A stretch of DNA of 64,000 nucleotides, from assembly GCA_934047225.1 (NCBI GenBank), contig OW203992.1, positions 12,823,501 to 12,887,500 of the forward strand, given 5' to 3'. Shown here one piece after another: positions 38,912-51,092 of the stretch. Source of the stretch: Ypsolopha sequella. Its lineage: Eukaryota > Arthropoda > Insecta > Lepidoptera > Ypsolophidae. The notes below the pieces were generated by a model. That model searched no databases and was not told where the DNA came from. It worked only from the letters and a program-made list of their open reading frames with translations. Each line of letters starts with the position of its first letter. Positions within the stretch are counted from its first letter, which is position 1. Position numbers and translations under genes: made by a program.

Positions 38912-39338
38912 ATGTTGTTTATGCTACAAGGGCGAAAAGGAATAAATTACGAGGACGATTTAAAACACGAGCGTAGCGAGTGTTTTAAACGTTACCGAGT
39001 AATTTATTGCTCTTACGCCCGTGTATCATACTATGTTTTTCAATGCATAGTGTGAGGAAATAAAACAAATATAATCAAAGAAAACAATTTAATTATTAAA
39101 GTTGAAAGTTACATTATGTGAACTTTAAACTATGATTGGCTCAAAAGGACTGTATCCAGAGCCGTTAAGCAGTGGAAAAAAAGTACAACATTTATGGTAC
39201 ACAGGAAAAGTTGCAGGTTAGCCAACTTCTCGTAAATAAATCAAATATAATAATAATAAAGCTCTAGGGCAAAATAATCTACTTTCTGTTCGGTTTAGAT
39301 GCATAAGAAGTGGGCCTTTACGAGCACTTGCATTGAAA
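38912..39338 (+). mobile_element. CCCTAGGGC-family MITE, copy F (with small insertion)
   Basis: Complete family architecture with an extra segment of about 40 bp (AGAAAACAATTTAATTATTA) near 39078-39118. Confidence 0.9.
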
Positions 39339-40249
39339 AGATTTTTTTTTAATCACCTGTCTGAACGTAAAAAGAGTAAAAATATAAGAATTGAACCTGG
39401 ACGTTAGAGATAAATATACTCTCGCCTATTTTTAATACTCGATTTCGAAAATGGCTTCTTAAGTTACTCATCATTATAGTTCAAATTAGAATTGGTACCT
39501 TGGTTCTTACTACTAATAAAATGAACCAAATTTTATATAATTGAGTATAGTTCGTTATTTTAATAGTATATGTGTTGTGTCCAATAGTCGTATAGTCATC
39601 TGGCAGGAGGCTAGGAGAAAATTTTAACCCAATTTTCATGTTACTGACACATTTTATCATATGATTTGGGTTTATTTTTTTATGATTTCACATTATAATA
39701 TTTATTTTTAGGTAATTTTAACTTAGAATCTGTTTACCTTGTTATTGTAAATTAACTCTTATCTGTAAGTTGTAATAAATTAATAAAAATATTGAATATT
39801 TCCTTTAAATTCTAAATAACCTGATGCTTTATAAACCTCACTAATATTGAACTATTGGCGCCGATTGCCACATACCAAAAGTTTTTCAATTTTTAACTTC
39901 TAAACAAGAAAAACAAAGTTAAGTTATGCATTTTGCGCTAAACGACTGACGTTTAACCTTAAGGACAGCTTCCGTAAAATTAACAATAAAGGTTTTCAGA
40001 CTAGTTCGGGACAGAAGCTACATGTTAATTGTCGGCTCGTATGCCTACTACGGTTTATTCTAAAGTAACTTATATCTTGCACAGCATCAAAACCTTTAGA
40101 GCTGCATGGGATCCGATGTGGTTTATTCGTCCAAAGATTCGATCTTGCACGAATTCGATCAACCTTGCCCCAGCGCTTCTCAAAAACTACTATCACGAAA
40201 CGTGACTCACTGTGTTGATATTATATGAACTAAATGGTTGTTCGCATTA
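39339..40249. other. intergenic stretch, no recognised content
   Basis: No gene or repeat recognised. The minus open frame at 39996-40196 has no motif. Confidence 0.3.
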
Positions 40250-40600
40250 GTGTTAATGATCTCGAAGCAACAGAGTGGTCATGTGTCGTGTGTCACAAGA
40301 TTCCTTAATTAATAGTGGACGACATCGGGCGAGTGCCCGGACGGGTACGCGCGGCGGCGGCAACCGCGGCGCGGCTGTTCGCACACGCATGGCTCGAGTC
40401 TCCGCGCTGACCGCTCTGCCGACGGTCCCTGACCGCGACACGCCACGCGATAAAATTATTGCACACAAGATCATCTCCCCGCGTGCAAAGTGCTTCTGTA
40501 CACCCAAAAAACAAACGGACATATACGCCGTGCTCTAACGCAGACTCGCCTCCGGTTCAAGGCTCTGCGTGATCAACTGATCACATAAAGGCGCTAACAC
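40250..40600. promoter_or_regulatory. GC-rich island, possible promoter or 5' UTR region
   Basis: This is a stretch of unusually high G+C and CpG (GCGCGGCGGCGGCAACCGCGG around 40350) in an otherwise A+T-rich window. Open frames cross it on both strands (40275-40538 on +, 40253-40522 on -), but this is expected of GC-rich DNA and neither resembles a known protein. Its position 200-500 nt upstream of the candidate exon at 40808 makes a promoter or 5' UTR the simplest reading (inference). Confidence 0.25.
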
Positions 40601-40807
40601 AAAGGGCCTCCAGCGTCACGTAATAACGTAATACAGCCAAACATTTCAATTGAAATATTTTTTATCGCTGCTCTTTCACCTTCGGATCAAATATCTTATC
40701 TGGATTCTGAATCGGAGACTTCCGATAGAGCCCGAGAGAATATTACTGACTGAAGTACGACGAGTGAAATATATAGGTACATCTAAATTGATAATGAGAA
40801 GTTGAAA

Positions 40808-41044
40808 ATGAAAACCCGGGATCGCAAGGCAAAGACTGGTAAAGAAAATCAAGGGTTCCAGGGTGAAGTTCGAGGAATAAAGGGGGAGGTTCAAGTGTCG
40901 AAGAGTGAGGGTCGGGAAGGGAAGCGAGGAGGATCCGGGTCGGCGGAAGCTCGCGAGCGAGCGAAGCGTTCTGGCGTAGACGCTGTCAAGCTGCACCTGC
41001 AGGTCACCGGGGGCACCGGTCGTACCTCGCGGTCTGCTACTGCC
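40808..41044 (+). CDS. candidate first coding exon of an unrecognised gene
   Basis: ATG at 40808 (context GAAAATG) opens a 79-codon frame that runs to 41044, immediately followed by a strong donor, GTAAGT, at 41045 in phase 0. The peptide begins MKTRDRKAKTGKENQG and is polar and highly charged, rich in Lys, Arg, Glu, Gly and Ser, with no membrane segment and no motif I recognise. It lies at the edge of the most GC-rich island of the window (about 40320-41040), as expected of a 5' exon and promoter region. I could not find downstream exons before 64000, so either the first intron is long or this is not a gene. A disordered N-terminal tail of a larger protein would fit. No function is assigned. 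Confidence 0.35.
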
Positions 41045-41099
41045 GTAAGTTCTTCTCATTTGCTTTCCTTAATTATGTTCTTTATTACAATTTAGTTTC

Positions 41100-43363
41100 C
41101 ATACGAAGAAGAAGACTTCATGATGCGAACAATGACTTTATTCAAATAAGCATAATATGGAAAAGAGGGGGACGGAAAGATTAAGAAAAAGCTATGTGAT
41201 ATATACTTATCAAAAGAGAAAGCACATTTGACGACAGTGGAGCCAAACTGGGCTAAATGAAATATTTTGCCAAATCCAGCTATTTGCATGGCCTTAAATG
41301 TTAAACTTTCATGTTAAACCGGTTTATGTGCCAATGTGCTCAAACAAAAGTTTAAATTCCATCCTTTGTTGCGATTGCACTAATGTACATTTGAACATCC
41401 TTAAATGTCAAGCTGAAAATTGATAATAAATTTATAGACCAATTTAGTTCCATTATCGTCATTTTAGGTAGGTACCTTTTAAGATATGAAAGAGATGGCT
41501 ATTAAAAAACATCACCGTCAAAAAAGTCACACTCAACTTTTAATTCAAGCAATGAGGTTTATTTGTAATTTAATACTGGCTGATTTGTCATAACATCCAT
41601 GATATACCACTTGTATAGGCAGTTGATTGGTAACAGGGTGTGCAACGTTTTAATAAAAAATAAGATGCTATCAACAATGAATGATGAAAATCATAATCGA
41701 CAATGACGTCAATTAAAACTCAGCAAGGAGATTGGTTGCACAATGAAATGAACAGATTTTTCTATAGACGTTTAACGAGTAGTTTTGTTTACAAACATTT
41801 AAGACAATTGAGCTAATTGCAATTTCCGACTCGTGGGGGGGAAATATTTAAAACTATTTCGCTTTACTACCTAAATGTGGTACAGTTTGAGATGACTATA
41901 TAGCCACTTCAATTTCCAATAAGAGTATCTTTGTATTGTAACTGATGTACCTATGTTACTATGTTGTAGACAGAGACATGTGACTTGTTTATCACACTTA
42001 TGATAATCGTGACAAAACAATTTTGCTGAGATTATCGGATTACAGTAACCTTGGTATAGATGCTTCTGTTAATACAAGACTGAGTGTGTCAATCTATAAA
42101 CTACCTGCTTGCAAGAGTACCTAAAACAATAAACCAAAAAAACGGAATTAAAATTTTTTGTAATCATATAATGCGTTTTATTAACATAATACTCGTATTT
42201 GATAATGTTTATGGCTTCAATCAATTTAATCGCTGTTATAAGGTATCCAATATATGGTACTAAACTTACTCGACCAGCTACAACTATTGATATGATAACA
42301 TCAGATTACTTATCGCTTTCTTCGATAGACATACTCGTCATAATATTTTCACTTCCAGTCACCATAGTGATATTTTAAATCTTATTTCTAAGTAATAAAG
42401 TTAAAAATTAACATTTCTATTGGCTATACGTAAGTAAGAACCTTGTAGTATAGAAAATCTTGGAAATGGCCGGAGCAAGAAGCGATAACGTACATTTTCT
42501 AAAGTAACGTTCACATTGTGGATGCATCATTACATTTTTTCTTAGCAGTTGCAATAGTATTTTGTGCAACTGTGACATAATGTGAGACATTGGGACACGA
42601 GTACTTGTGTACAAAACGAATGAAGTGAGTGAGAATAAGCACACTCGTCATGATACTGTCGTGATTCTGGTCATGATGGAATAGTATGTAGATGCCTGAG
42701 ACCAATCGGAAGCGAGAAGAGTAAAACTGGCTTGTAATTGGTTCTCTAGCGGTGTTGGCCAATAACAGCGCAGAATTGCGGTGTTATAATGTGATATTAT
42801 AACATCGGTCAAACAATGGAGGTACTTATAAAACCGCTTTTAATGTTGTAATTACTTTATTGCAGTATGGAAGTAGATGAAATGTCTTAAACGTTCTGAG
42901 TTCAAATAAATACATTAATTTACAAATCATTCATCAACAATGCCCTAAAATCGTCCAAAATTTAAATAGTTTAGTTCTTCAATAGTCAATATAGGCATGA
43001 TATACCGAAAAACAAAAGGGTATTTGTATGCAGATATTTAATTACTCGTATAATACACATATGTAATAATTATTATTTTTAATTTTGAAATAAAATAATA
43101 CTTAAATAACATTATAAATCTACCAACAAAATAAAACATATCTAAAACAAAACACTAACCTAACACCTTTATAAATCCTATACCTAATAAAAATTAACTA
43201 AAATAAATAATAATAGATATTAAATAAAATAGATAGTAAACAAGTACTTATTCTAAACTTGGAATGTTGTGTACCTCGTCCTTTACCTTTTTATGAATAT
43301 CTAAAGCCGTAATAAACTTCAAAAAATCATTTTTACACTACTTAAGGTGGTTGGTACGTTCCC
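41100..43363. other. putative intron or intergenic DNA, no exon found
   Basis: If the candidate exon at 40808 is real, this would be its first intron. No splice-bounded coding segment is visible. A GAGACATTGGGACACGAG repeat end lies at 42583-42612. The remaining sequence shows nothing recognisable. Confidence 0.35.
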
Positions 43364-43672
43364 AAACGCACAACTTATGTACGTTAAAAGTATAAAATAA
43401 ATGTAATTTATGGCATTACGCGACAATAGTTTAATTTCAGTTAAGCTTTTCTAGCTAATTTGTATTATTTTGTCCATTACTTTGTAAACAATCCTGCACA
43501 ACATATTGTAACAATCGTTGTGCAGGATTATTTACAACGTAATGCATAAAGGAACACAACTTTGCTAGAAAAACCCAATTGACATTAAACTTTTACCGCG
43601 TAATGTCATTAATCACATTTATTCTAATATTTTTACGTACATAAGTTGTGCGTTTGGGAATTATACCCGTCG
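43364..43672. mobile_element. foldback MITE with CGCACAACTTATGTACGT ends
   Basis: The ends TTCCCAAACGCACAACTTAT and GTACGT are mirrored at about 43645-43671. The centre holds CAATCCTGCACAAC...GTTGTGCAGGATT, a second nested palindrome. The relative at 16832-18771 is split by insertions, and the core at 8400-8545 is a fragment. Confidence 0.85.
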
Positions 43673-44004
43673 CAAACACCATAATGGCGACCAAACTGGT
43701 TTGCATTCATAACTATTTTCCTTTATTGCTGTCTTTTTCTCGTAAAAACGAACTTTATTGTTTGACCTCGTGAAAACCATTACTCGTAGTTGTACAATAA
43801 TGTAACTTCACGCAAATTACAATTTTAATCGGTTGATCTTTTCACCAAAAAGACCTTCCGATCTTTATCAATAAGTATTTAAAATAATAATTAGTACTAA
43901 TAAGCTCAGTGGGCATTTATTTAAAACAGAGTAATCGAGATGGCTCTCTTGTATTTTTTTATTGGCCTTGCTTTCAATTTCATTTGCGTGGACTTATGCG
44001 TTCT

Positions 44005-44595
44005 AATTGTTGAAATCAGCAAACAAGAATAAAGCATTTTATTACAAGAGATAAGCGCACTTTTGGTAGCCATCGCCTGCAAGGCTGATTCAGTATTCAT
44101 AGCGTGTAGATCATTTCTGTGATGGCGATAGAGATGTTCTGCTCGCATGGTGTTGATGCGTTCAGTAGATACAGCCATTCAAAGGTCCGTTATAGTTGCA
44201 AAAAATGAACAATCACCTGCAAGCCTGAAAATATAATACCATTATAATATGCACACTGCACAGTACCTACGCGAACTGTAAAAAAAATTGAACGGTGTAG
44301 GTACTGAACGCACCAATGAATCTTGTCAGTGTTTTTTCTGTTCATATAGGTACTGTATGTGCAATTATAATATTATCTTATCTTCAGCCTTGCAGGAGTT
44401 ACAGGTGATCATTAATTTATTGCAACCATAACGGGCCTTTGAACGACTGTATCTACTGAAAGAACCAACTTCATGCGAGCAGAACGCTTCCATCCCCATC
44501 ACAGAAATGATCTACACGCCATGAATACTAAGTCAGCCTTGCAGGCGATGGTTACCAAAAGTGCGCTTATCTCTTATACTATTTGCTGGTTGAAA
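44005..44595. repeat. large foldback element, about 590 bp
   Basis: The left arm (TTGAAATCAGCAAA, GAGATAAGCGCACTTTTGGT, CATCGCCTGCAAGGCTGA, GTAGATCATTTCTGTGATGG, GTTCTGCTCGCATG) is mirrored in 44335-44595. The loop is near 44285-44335. The minus open frame at 43921-44178 runs through the left arm and shows no known motif. Confidence 0.85.
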
Positions 44596-47333
44596 TGAAT
44601 CAGCTACGGATATGGTATGTAACGTACCTGCCAGCCTATCTGACTACTCCCCTTTCTTTCCATCTTTTGTCTTGACACGTCTTTAAAATCACACCGAAAC
44701 ATACAGGTACCAGGATAGGGATTAGGACCGTAACGAAACAAACAATTCTATATCGTCTTTCCTTAATAACTACGTAACAAATTGGTCTCAGATGTAGGTC
44801 AAATATGGTCAGTGATTGCTGCAGGACGAGGAAAGTGACTTGTATAATTAATTATTTTTTTATTAATTATCCTGACTTGCTCGAAAAACTTAAATTTCGA
44901 GCACCAGATAAGCTGTTCCGTAAGAATACCGTGTTCTCCTTACCCGTAGTATCAACTAATTATAGGCAAAATGCATACTTGTGACGAGTTTGCGATAAGT
45001 TTAACAAGTTGGCACGCGATATGGATATTTATTTGTTTACTTTGTCAATAACAGGGGCGAAAAGACTTCTTAGTTCGAGATTTCTTAATCAACATTTTTA
45101 ATGTGTCAAGTAATTTGATAAGTAATTTCAAGTATAATTTCAATAATTTCATGTGACAAGTAATTTCAGTTTTTGTATTTAAAGTTTTAATGTAATATTT
45201 AGTAAGTATTCTTATTTCTAATGTAAGTAAATCCAATTAAACAAGTTGTTACTACTTTGTGGAGACTTTTAAATTACTTTTTGTTATCTATCACAAATTT
45301 AATTGGTTAAGTTTTTTATAAAGTTGATAGTCTTCCTAATAATGTAAAATAAAATAAAAACCTAATATTGCAAAATTAAAGACTGGTTTATCTGTATCCG
45401 TATGTTAATGAAAAGCACAAGGGCCGATGGATCGGTGTACGTATTTTAACAGCCTAAAGTTTCATATCAAATCGCTACGATTTAATACCAGGTGTTATAT
45501 TGCTAAATTATTATTTTTATTTATAAGTAGGGCCCAGAAGCAGAACCTGTTTGAGGCTCGTTTGAAATAACAAAAGGGACAAACATATGCAAGTGAGCAG
45601 AATAACTGTTTTATATCTCACATAATCGTATAGAATTGTCCTTCCACATTCTTTCTTAAAGCCGTTGCAGTAACAATGTTTCTTCAAAGAACCATGACTG
45701 GACTATCCAATGTGAACCAGCCATTAGCAGGAACGCAGTTAAACCTGCTTAGCCAGATCGTCTAAAATATACCTCTAGGACATTCCATCTGTGTATGATT
45801 TTATAATACTCAGGTTAAATGTATTTTATTCAACCGGTTGTATAATTTAGGTCGTTGTATAATTAGCGTCGTCGAGGCGATGAACAAGCAAAAGGGATGT
45901 CACATAGATGTTATTTAGGTTAAAATTATTTATTCAAACAATAAAACTAACTTAAATGACATTAAAATAATAAAAAGGGACTAAAATAAATAAATCTAAA
46001 CTAAAATTAAAATATTTGCATAAGGTAGAAAATGCTGGCCAAATCGTCGCCGTCGCCGGAAAGGGTGCCCAAAAGGCTGGTGGCGTTGCCACGCTGGGTG
46101 TCCAAACTTCCATATTCCATCCATATTTGCCGTTAAATACTGCCTTGTTATGGGCAGTCATCTGAAAGGTACTGAAACTTATTCTTTGGCCAAAATAGGC
46201 CCCAACCCTTCGGTTACCCGAAACGTCGACCAGGTGCGACGAAATTTCTTTATAAAGTCGCCAAATTTAGGTCGCATATGTGATAAGTTGTGTAATAAGA
46301 TACTTTATATACTGTCGGGGCGAGATTATAGTTGTAGTGTGAATTACTATTGTGTATGCTGATAGACACCACACAGAAACGCCTCGCTAAGCAAAGCATC
46401 GTTGGGTGCAAGCAGCAGGTTGGCAGTTCATAGTGGGATGGGATCTTATCGCGCGGTTTTGTGTTAGAAACTGTGCGTGTTGTACATCTATTTCAGCCGT
46501 CAGTGTCACACAGGAAGTGTGGTGTGATCACGGGGTGGGACACGACGCGATTGTTGTATATTTTTACAGATTTTTGTGTTTGAAAAATGGATATCGAGAA
46601 CATCAAGATGCTGAACGATTCTGCATGGCATAACGGGCATGTGTTTAAAAAAAAGCAGTAATTCTTCCACGTCTCTATTGCTTCAAAATGATTAACGCGG
46701 GCGTCCTTCACGACAACCAACGTACGATATCAGTCACCCAGCCCCGCTTTTCTTGCCATGACCAGTGTGTGAACGTCACGCACGTTTACACTACCAATAC
46801 ACTACCGCCCCACGCAACAAACGCCCCGCTTTCTGTCTGGCGAGGCCTTGACGCCAAAAGATACTACTTTATATGTTAAAAAGGCCAACTTTTTAGTCTA
46901 AAAAAAGATTCGAAACCAAATGTCAGGATTAAATTTCAGTTAAAGTTGATATCCAGTATAAATTGCGTCATTCATTACGATATTACTGTCCTGTCCACTC
47001 TATAGATATTTAAAAATCACTTCCGCCTATAAACTAAATCATAGTGAAGTTGGTTCATAGTTGCGGACGTACGAACACCGTTAATGGGATTGACAGTTCT
47101 TATTGTGGTGTCATTATACCCATTGAAATTGTCTACAATTAGGGAACTTGAACTGCATTCGACTGTACATTATAGACATAAATCCGTCACTTTTTAATTT
47201 TTTTAGGTAATATTTAATCAAAATCTCGATTTCGTATTTTTTTTTGATATTGCATACAATACGTTTATATACTTCCTGTAACCCTGTCGTCACTTCATTT
47301 CGGACCAGGCTAAGTTAGTATACTCGTATAATT
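44596..47333. other. intergenic region with unresolved repeats
   Basis: Around 46020-46180, GCCAAATCGTCGCCGTCGCCGG and AGGCTGGTGGCGTTGCCACG are G+C-rich and look repeat-derived. GGTTACCCGAAACGTCGACC is near 46211. A short ATG frame at 46587-46658 (MDIENIKMLNDSAWHNG...) has no support. I call no gene. Confidence 0.35.
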
Positions 47334-47464
47334 GATGAGTGTTATTTAGTGACAGAGTTTGTCTAACTGACATGGGTATGCAAAAATTGTTTTTCTTTTC
47401 ATACCTGTGTCAGATAAAGTTACTGTCAAGATTAGCTAGACAAACTCTAGTATATCACTCATTG
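47334..47464. repeat. foldback repeat, about 130 bp
   Basis: GATGAGTGTTATTTAGTGAC, GAGTTTGTCTAACTGACA and GGTATG are mirrored at 47400-47464 (CATACCTGTGTCAG, TAGCTAGACAAACTC, TATATCACTCATTG). Confidence 0.75.
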
Positions 47465-47810
47465 TTATCATTTCATCCAACAGCCTGGTTCGTCCACCTT
47501 GAAAAGAGCCCTTTCCGAAATTTCGCTACTCTAAGCGATCCTCTTGGAAGAAATGTCCATACTAGAACACGCTGGGCAGGCGAGTTGATGAGCGCGGAGC
47601 CAAAACCTTCGCACCAGAGTGACGCCGCTATATACCCGTCACCAGTTTAATGGATATGCCACCATCAATCGGTCCCAGGCATGGTGGGCCACCTGGTTGT
47701 GCCTGTTTGAGAGCTGACCTCTTACTCTCCCCCGAATAACATCGGGAGGGTATGCGAGTGAGATGGTGGTACCTCCACATTCGAGCCCGGCATCAGCTCT
47801 AACACCTTGT
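47465..47810 (-). mobile_element. RTE-type fragment, copy 2
   Basis: Same family as 6318-6676: AACACGCTGGGCAGGCGAG, TCAATCGGTCCCAGGCATGG, CCCCCGAATAACATCGGG and GAGCCCGGCATCAGCTCTAA. The protein tail is degraded. Confidence 0.6.
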
Positions 47811-48530
47811 CATTCAATCAAAATAAACAAATAACCTAAGATAGTATAAACCACCAAGGATTTTGCCAATGACATGGCCACAAGATAAAGATTAAAATGA
47901 CAAGAGCGGCGACCCACTTCAACCTGTCGATCTAACTCGTTTCATGACGTCTATTTATTTGTTTATCATAATATCCTTATAGACAAGATATGGAGAAGTA
48001 CCCTTAAATCAATAAAAATACCCAAAACCTGCGCGTTAACTTATATTAATTTATAAAACAGAAGGGTGCCTGGAGCCGCACGTGATACTTCCCTCGTTGA
48101 AGATAGGAGATCTGCAACTACGGCCGATACACGTGTGCCTGTGACGAGTATGACATTATCTTAATAAAAACAAAATTAAAACATTTACATATCGCCTTAA
48201 ATGGACACCTTGGGACATTCGATAAGGCAGAAAGACAGATAGGGGACTGGAGCAGTAACACAATGGTGGCCAACAAGAAGTTTAAAAACATACTGGAGCG
48301 TTTATATAACGCGACAGGCGAAGTGCAGGCGATTTCATTTTCATTAACAAGGCCACGCCAAAAACTTTGACCTTGAAATGATTTACCTTTCAAGAGAAAT
48401 AGACTTAAAATATCATATATTTTATATCAATATCAATATTACTCAGGTCGGCTGCGCTGTAGAACTCGAAAAATAAGAAAGCCACAACAGACATCCCCTG
48501 CATGAACAAAAAATGCCTGCAGCTCGTCTT

Positions 48531-49300
48531 AAGGGGAACGAAAATACAAACAGAAATAAAATGTCAGCTTTCGGATGATTTTGTTGCAATAATTAGGTTA
48601 TGTATAGCCATAAAAAAAATACATGTTTTTGGTTGAACTTTAAGGTATTCATTTTCCACAAACCACGTTAATCGATTCATATTTGTACTGTCAATGAATT
48701 TTTTTGTAACCCTCTATTGCACACTTCTTATCGATTTTGTTTCAGGTATCGCTTTCGCGATTTTGCTGGTTTTTTTTAATAAAATTAGTGTGAATGATAT
48801 CTATTCATTTTCCAAATACCACGTTATTCGGGTTAAAAAAAGCACCCCCTTTTTCCAAAAATACGTAAATCCACTGATGCAGTCAGCAGCAGCAAGATAT
48901 TGTCAGTCTACGCCTAGCGTTGGCGCCCGTAAGACGTGGAACCTGTGCCCTTTGTTGCAAGCTATAAATATCTCCCAAAACTACTTCAAAACACATTGAA
49001 ATTAATTTTATAAAGTAATATTTCGAGGAGCATCATATTTCTGCCGTTAAAAACTCAACAAAATATGCGTATGAGTGATTTAGCTACATCGTGCCATAGT
49101 CATAACAACAAAGCGAATGAATTCATACTTTTATGCGGGAAAATAATATATGTTACTCTAAAAGAATAATTTTGTGATCGTTATTGAAACCCAAATTAAT
49201 TTACTTATACTTACTGAGATCTTTCACAACGGTCAATGACCTTTTCGTGAAATTACCCTCTAGTATTGGCTCACCATTTTAGGTCCAATAAGTGAAGTTT
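48531..49300 (+). repeat. long dispersed repeat R4a (partner at 58551-59235)
   Basis: Collinear over about 700 bp with the copy 10 kb away. Shared blocks: TTAAGGGGAACG, AAATAAAATGTCAG, TTCGGATGATTTTGTTGC, CGTTAATCGATTCATATTTG, CTTCTTATCGATTTTGT and GGTCAATGACCTTTTCGTG. The 101-codon open frame at 48694-48999 is not conserved in the sister copy, so it is not coding. Confidence 0.8.
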
Positions 49301-49307
49301 TTTGCGA

Positions 49308-51092
49308 ATTATATAGGTACACTTACTTGGGATAAATCGCCAAGTATTTAAAATATAGAAATTTATCTTGAAATATTTACATTGCATGGCAAAATTATTA
49401 GATCGTAGATAATCCTGTCGGTACATATTCAGGTCCTGTTACGCAAAATGAAAAAAATGAAACTCTTTTAGGATTAATTTGTTATCTCTATGTTTGTCTG
49501 TCTGTCCGTTTGTCTAGACAATTTTTTCTGGGTAAAATTAATAAATACCAATATTAACGGCCCTCTATAGAGCTGTACTTTTGACGTTTTTATGGCCTTT
49601 TATTTTACGTTTTTCATACAAATTTTCTCACTATGAAAATAGAGGGATGAACACTTGAGATAATATTTTGCATTTAAAAGTCAACACAGAAAGGAATTGT
49701 TGAACAAATAATGTAAAAAATATGAAAACCATGTTGTTCTATTCTAAAGGGATTAATTATCTACTGTTCAATGTGGCGATAGCTTTGTTTATTTTTTTCC
49801 TTTAATTATTTTTTACTTAGATAACAAATAGTTTAATATAAGGTTTTCCTTAAGAGGTCCCTTTACCCCTGTATTTTTCTTAAAATTCATAGAATAGGTG
49901 TAAACCGAATGTGAAGTCTACAGCTTATTTTCCTTATATCTTTTTTGATGAGTATATTCTAGTGACATCTAACTACGTCTCTATACAGCCCAAAAAGCAA
50001 AATTTGATAAAACACCATCATAATAGCTGTCAGGATATCGTCAATATTGCCTCGTTTTTACGCAAAGTTTAACAAGTTTGTATATTTTTATCTATACTGG
50101 AAATAAAAAAGAGAGAAATACAGGCGTCTTTCATGTTAAGATGACTAAGTTTACACACTTTGCTAAGTATAAACAGTTACCGTTTCATGGAAAACTGTTT
50201 TTACCTGAAACCATTTCACAAATTCAATTAACTTATTTTGAATATCTTGTCATCTTGCACTTCTTGATGAGAAATACAATTTCAATAAGTAAAAATACAA
50301 CTTTTTGTTAAGAAAACTTATAGTTAAAAGTCTGCTGTATGCATAAACATATTTTTAATTAAATAACAATAGTAATAAAATAATTGGCTTATCCGTCGTC
50401 GTGATACCAGCCGTAAATTCCTTAAATAATCTGATATCACGCTTATGGAAAACCCAATTATTTTGAAGATACCATAATATCATTAAAATATGTTTATGCA
50501 TATTGCAAACTTTTAACAATAAATTGTCTTAGCTAAAAGTTGTACTTTACCGTTATAATTATTTCTTAATATTTTGTTACAAATTCAGAGAAATAGCCCT
50601 TAAGGAAAACCTTGTATGAAAATATTTGTTATCTTTGTAACAAAGAAAAAAGTTATAATAAACAAAGCTATCGCCACATTGAACAAACAGTAAATTATTA
50701 ATCCCTTTAGAATAGAACGATATGGTTTTTATATTTTTTACATTATATGTTCTACAGTTCCTTTCTGTGCTTTCTTTCAAATGCAAAATATTATGTCAAG
50801 TGTTGATCTCTATATTTTCATAAGGAGAAAATTTGTATGAAAAAGTTAAATAAAAGGCCATAAAAACGTTATAATATGTATGTTTTACAGGGCTGTAAAT
50901 ATTAGCATTTATTGATTTTACCCAGAAAAATTGCCTAGACAAACGGACAAACAGACAAACATAGGGACAACAAATTAATCCTAAAAGAGTTTTGTTTTTT
51001 CATTTTGCGTAAAGGGACCTGAACATTTCAAACTATGATACAAATAAATTTCTATATTTTAAACACTTGGCGATTTCTCCCAAGGGTAAACA
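49308..51092. mobile_element. long inverted-repeat element, about 1.8 kb
   Basis: A left arm of about 550 bp (49308-49870) is mirrored by 50585-51092. Matched blocks include CCTTAAGAGG with CCCTTAAGG, GGTTTTCC with GGAAAACC, CAATGTGGCGATAGCTTTG with CAAAGCTATCGCCACATTG, TGTCTGTCCGTTTGTCTAG with CTAGACAAACGGACAAACAG, and AATCGCCAAGTATTTAAA with TTTAAACACTTGGCG. A smaller palindrome, TGCATAAACATATTTTTAAT, is near 50338 and 50500. The left arm recurs alone at 59236-59670. Confidence 0.85.

Noticed and set aside
40676..41059. 127-codon minus-strand frame over the GC-rich island
   Set aside because: It is antisense to the candidate exon, with no motif and low complexity; GC-rich DNA keeps frames open by chance.
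46587..46658. Short ATG frame MDIENIKMLNDSAWHNG…
   Set aside because: 23 codons, no donor at its end, no similarity I recognise.
48694..48999. 101-codon open frame with a membrane-like start
   Set aside because: It lies in repeat R4a, and the sister copy at 58551-59235 has stops and shifts in the same place.
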